Shown one piece after another: positions 32,301 to 33,189 of a stretch of DNA of 33,189 nucleotides. Each line of letters opens with the position of its first letter. Positions within the stretch are counted from its first letter, which is position 1. Where the stretch lies: NCBI GenBank assembly GCA_900539625.1, contig UQCW01000026.1:1-33189 (forward strand). Direction: 5' to 3'. A program made the translations under genes and the position numbers. This DNA is from an uncultured Prevotella sp. Its GTDB lineage: Bacteria > Bacteroidota > Bacteroidia > Bacteroidales > Bacteroidaceae. The notes beneath the pieces were generated by a model. The model was not told where the DNA came from, ran no database searches, and worked only from the letters and a program-made list of their open reading frames with translations.

Positions 32301-33034
32301 ATTGCCTTTTCAATATTACGTACCACTCCCAACCCGAGTTCTTTTTCCAACTCTTGCTTCTCGCATATAGCCTTAAACTCTGAAAGAAAATGTTCATTAC
32401 GTGCAGTATAATGCTTGCGGATTTTCTCCCCCTTATTATAAAGGACATAGAAATAGTCACCAAGATATTCATAACCGGCTTCGTTCATTTCTTGAGTAAG
32501 GGTACTGATTTCTTCTTTTACTTTGCCAGAATCTTCTCCACCTTGGTCTTTTCTATTACTCAAGAAGCCACGGCGCTGAATGATATGATAAAAGGCTCTA
32601 CCTAAAATATACCTATCGGTAATGTCAGACAAATCCAATTTCTCATGAAGACATTTGTGCCTATATGCATACGGAGTCTTTTCAGCTTCGTCATCAGTAC
32701 GTTGCCATTGCATGAACAATTCATTCTTTGGATACACTTTCTTTAGTCGCCATGTTGAAAGTTCTCCCTGTGTAAGAGGAGGACACAAATGATTGTCACT
32801 TAATATGCGAAGCAAACGTATCTTGCGCAATTTTCTGCGATAGTATCTTACACGTGTAGCCCTATGTTCTGTACGTTCAGCTGCCTTTGATGATTCTATT
32901 CCTTTATCAAGCTTAACACCTTCTTGAAATATATTCACGCCTTTATCAAGCAGAATATAATTATCTGCCGTCTTACCAACAACTGCCCATCCATGGCTAT
33001 TTGTTCCGTTATCAATCCCTAATATTTTTATCAT
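29396..33034 (-). CDS. cas9: Type II-C Cas9 endonuclease
   Basis: 1212-residue RNA-guided DNA nuclease, apparently intact. RuvC-I is ILGIDNGTNSHGWAVVG (Asp8); the Arg-rich bridge helix is at about 55-77 (ERTEHRATRVRYYRRKLRKI); RuvC-II is VHIEFSRELND (Glu594); HNH is FDIEHTIPRS with His681 and Asn704 in CDSRFNRDVKK; RuvC-III is RVNHVHHCIDAIVIAC (His847, Asp850). The C-terminal third holds the wedge and PAM-interacting region, so PAM cannot be read directly. Lengthwise it is mid-size for II-C Cas9s. The start is the ATG at 33034, giving the usual MIKILGID. The gene is AT-rich relative to the chromosome blocks to its left, fitting horizontal acquisition of the locus. Confidence 0.98.
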   Translation of the reverse strand: MIKILGIDNGTNSHGWAVVGKTADNYILLDKGVNIFQEGVKLDKGIESSKAAERTEHRATRVRYYRRKLRKIRLLRILSDNHLCPPLTQGELSTWRLKKVYPKNELFMQWQRTDDEAEKTPYAYRHKCLHEKLDLSDITDRYILGRAFYHIIQRRGFLSNRKDQGGEDSGKVKEEISTLTQEMNEAGYEYLGDYFYVLYNKGEKIRKHYTARNEHFLSEFKAICEKQELEKELGLGVVRNIEKAIFDQRPLKSQKGQVGKCVFEKNKTKCPSSHPMYEEFRMLTFINNIKIKTPNDAALRPLNTGEREIIMPLFFRKSKKQFDFEDIAKRLAPKKMYGFYKKVEDAEMPFLFNYPMDTSVSGCPVTAALKDVFGNDWINAICETYTLGEGKSRFDIVNDIWHALYFYSDRDKLAEFAMNRLQLSEDEAKKFSEISLPADYASLSLKAICKILPYLRRGLIYSHAVFLGNLCEVMPKYEWSIKEMREAIIDNIIMEMNRYDTKDKRTFEVCIKDYLKEQYNVSDDCLKKLYHPSMIETYPRVQYANEHGVYQLGSPRIDSIRNPMAMRSMFRLRKLVNRLLAEGKIDQDTEVHIEFSRELNDANKRNAIALFVKENQRANEEARNKIITLFKNETGKDIEPTDNDILKYVLWEEQNHICLYTGKQIRISDFIEDDQKFDIEHTIPRSVGGDSTKMNMTLCDSRFNRDVKKTKLPIELSNHDEIMERINEWKKKYELLDMQIRKLRKQSKGATTKEQKDSIIRKRHLLELRRDYWRGKYERFTMESVPEGFSRRQGTDISVISKYARLYLKSLFNRVYTVKGIATSDFRKIWGIQDIYSKKERVNHVHHCIDAIVIACIGLDEYNKLGAYYHDEENHKWYGMSKATFKKPWPTFVEDIKKIQDEILVYHYTPDNMPKQGRRRIMIDGKKILCKGDAARGSLHKDTYYGAIENAGAVKYVKRIDLASLEKNDVKNIVDDTVRGIIEATIKEKGFKDAMASTIWMNEEKQIPIKKVRCFIPSVTKPLNIRKQRDVSTKEYKQQYHVANDDNYLLAMYIGTNNKGKEKREFEIVNMLQAAQYYRTSNDKEVVDRHMVPIKSEHDYPFAYTLKTGTMVLLYEKSSNEVWEASVKERNRRLYKVTGMSTSTIGNCIYARITMVYNEEARPSKDIKAKNGAYKQGEKLRPAIIMLHTQLNALVQGYDFEINELGKIKRLR

Positions 33035-33069
33035 ACAAGTATAGTAATTGCTTATTAATTATTAATAGT

Positions 33070-33132
33070 CCATAAAAGTACAACAAAATATTTGGACATA
33101 CAAATTATCTATTAACGCGAGTTCGAGATAAT
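33070..33132 (+). ncRNA. Candidate tracrRNA segment upstream of cas9
   Basis: Bases 33070-33084 can pair with the first 14 nt of the crRNA repeat: 11 Watson-Crick pairs and one G-U, with mismatches at repeat positions 7 and 11. A 7-bp stem (ATTATCT 33104-33110, AGATAAT 33126-33132) follows. Location upstream of and divergent from cas9 is a known tracrRNA arrangement. No promoter or terminator was identified and the window ends soon after, so this is only a candidate. Confidence 0.2.
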
Positions 33133-33189
33133 ATTCTAAAAAGTAAAGAGCAGAAAAACATCCAACCTACAAAGGGTGGCCATAAAATG

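Overview
The window looks like a chromosomal segment of a Bacteroidetes bacterium, most likely a Prevotella/Segatella-type Bacteroidales. The evidence is: TAnnTTTG-type promoter boxes upstream of several genes, almost no Shine-Dalgarno sites, Bacteroides-style conjugative-element genes, a DnaK ending in EEVK, ECF-sigma and outer-membrane-barrel coding sequence, and a csn2-less (type II-C) Cas9 locus. Species assignment is inference. GC content changes visibly along the window. The 7.9-14.8 kb and 23-27 kb blocks are GC-richer than the Cas locus, which is clearly AT-rich.

Layout. (1) 1-4161: the decayed end of a conjugative or mobilizable element. It has an intact tyrosine integrase, a frameshifted lysozyme-like gene, and a 5'-truncated TraG/MobC coupling-protein gene with three in-frame stops. 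All are on the minus strand, with a 20-bp inverted repeat beyond the integrase. (2) 4271-7381: a HAD phosphatase and dnaK, minus strand, each followed by a clear hairpin terminator. (3) 7870-14789: a plus-strand series of a fosmidomycin-resistance-type MFS pump, a GT-B glycosyltransferase, a secreted GH2 beta-galactosidase, a nitroreductase, a low-molecular-weight tyrosine phosphatase and a secreted DUF4424/YARHG-like protein. (4) 15016-19636: an ECF sigma factor whose reading continues (after an apparent 1-base frameshift) into a transmembrane segment and an outer-membrane-barrel-like domain, then a radical SAM enzyme overlapping a Gfo/Idh/MocA oxidoreductase, then a lipoprotein. (5) 19637-20419: a 780-bp gene-free stretch with striking nested palindromes. 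(6) 20420-22683: an MFS pump plus SMR pump operon divergent from a Crp/Fnr-type regulator. (7) 23210-27469: a GT2 glycosyltransferase, a YolD plus Y-family polymerase pair, and a head-GIN (DUF2807) lipoprotein. (8) 27580-33034: a complete type II-C CRISPR-Cas locus, cas9-cas1-cas2-array, all in minus orientation.

How parts work together. The cas genes are translationally tight (1-nt gap, then a 4-nt overlap). The array lies 92 nt beyond cas2, has 36-bp repeats and seven 29-30-nt spacers, and ends in a truncated repeat at the distal end. No certain tracrRNA is visible; one weak candidate lies upstream of cas9. The MFS/SMR pumps and the divergent regulator look like an inducible efflux module. 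YolD and the polymerase form a damage-response translesion module with Firmicutes-like features, including a real Shine-Dalgarno.

The least-explained signals are a family of about 190-bp nested inverted-repeat elements at 13401-13588 and 18888-19077 (with a 65-bp relative at 23109-23173), a 4 x 22-bp nested palindrome at 19850-19949, and the sigma/transmembrane/barrel fusion.
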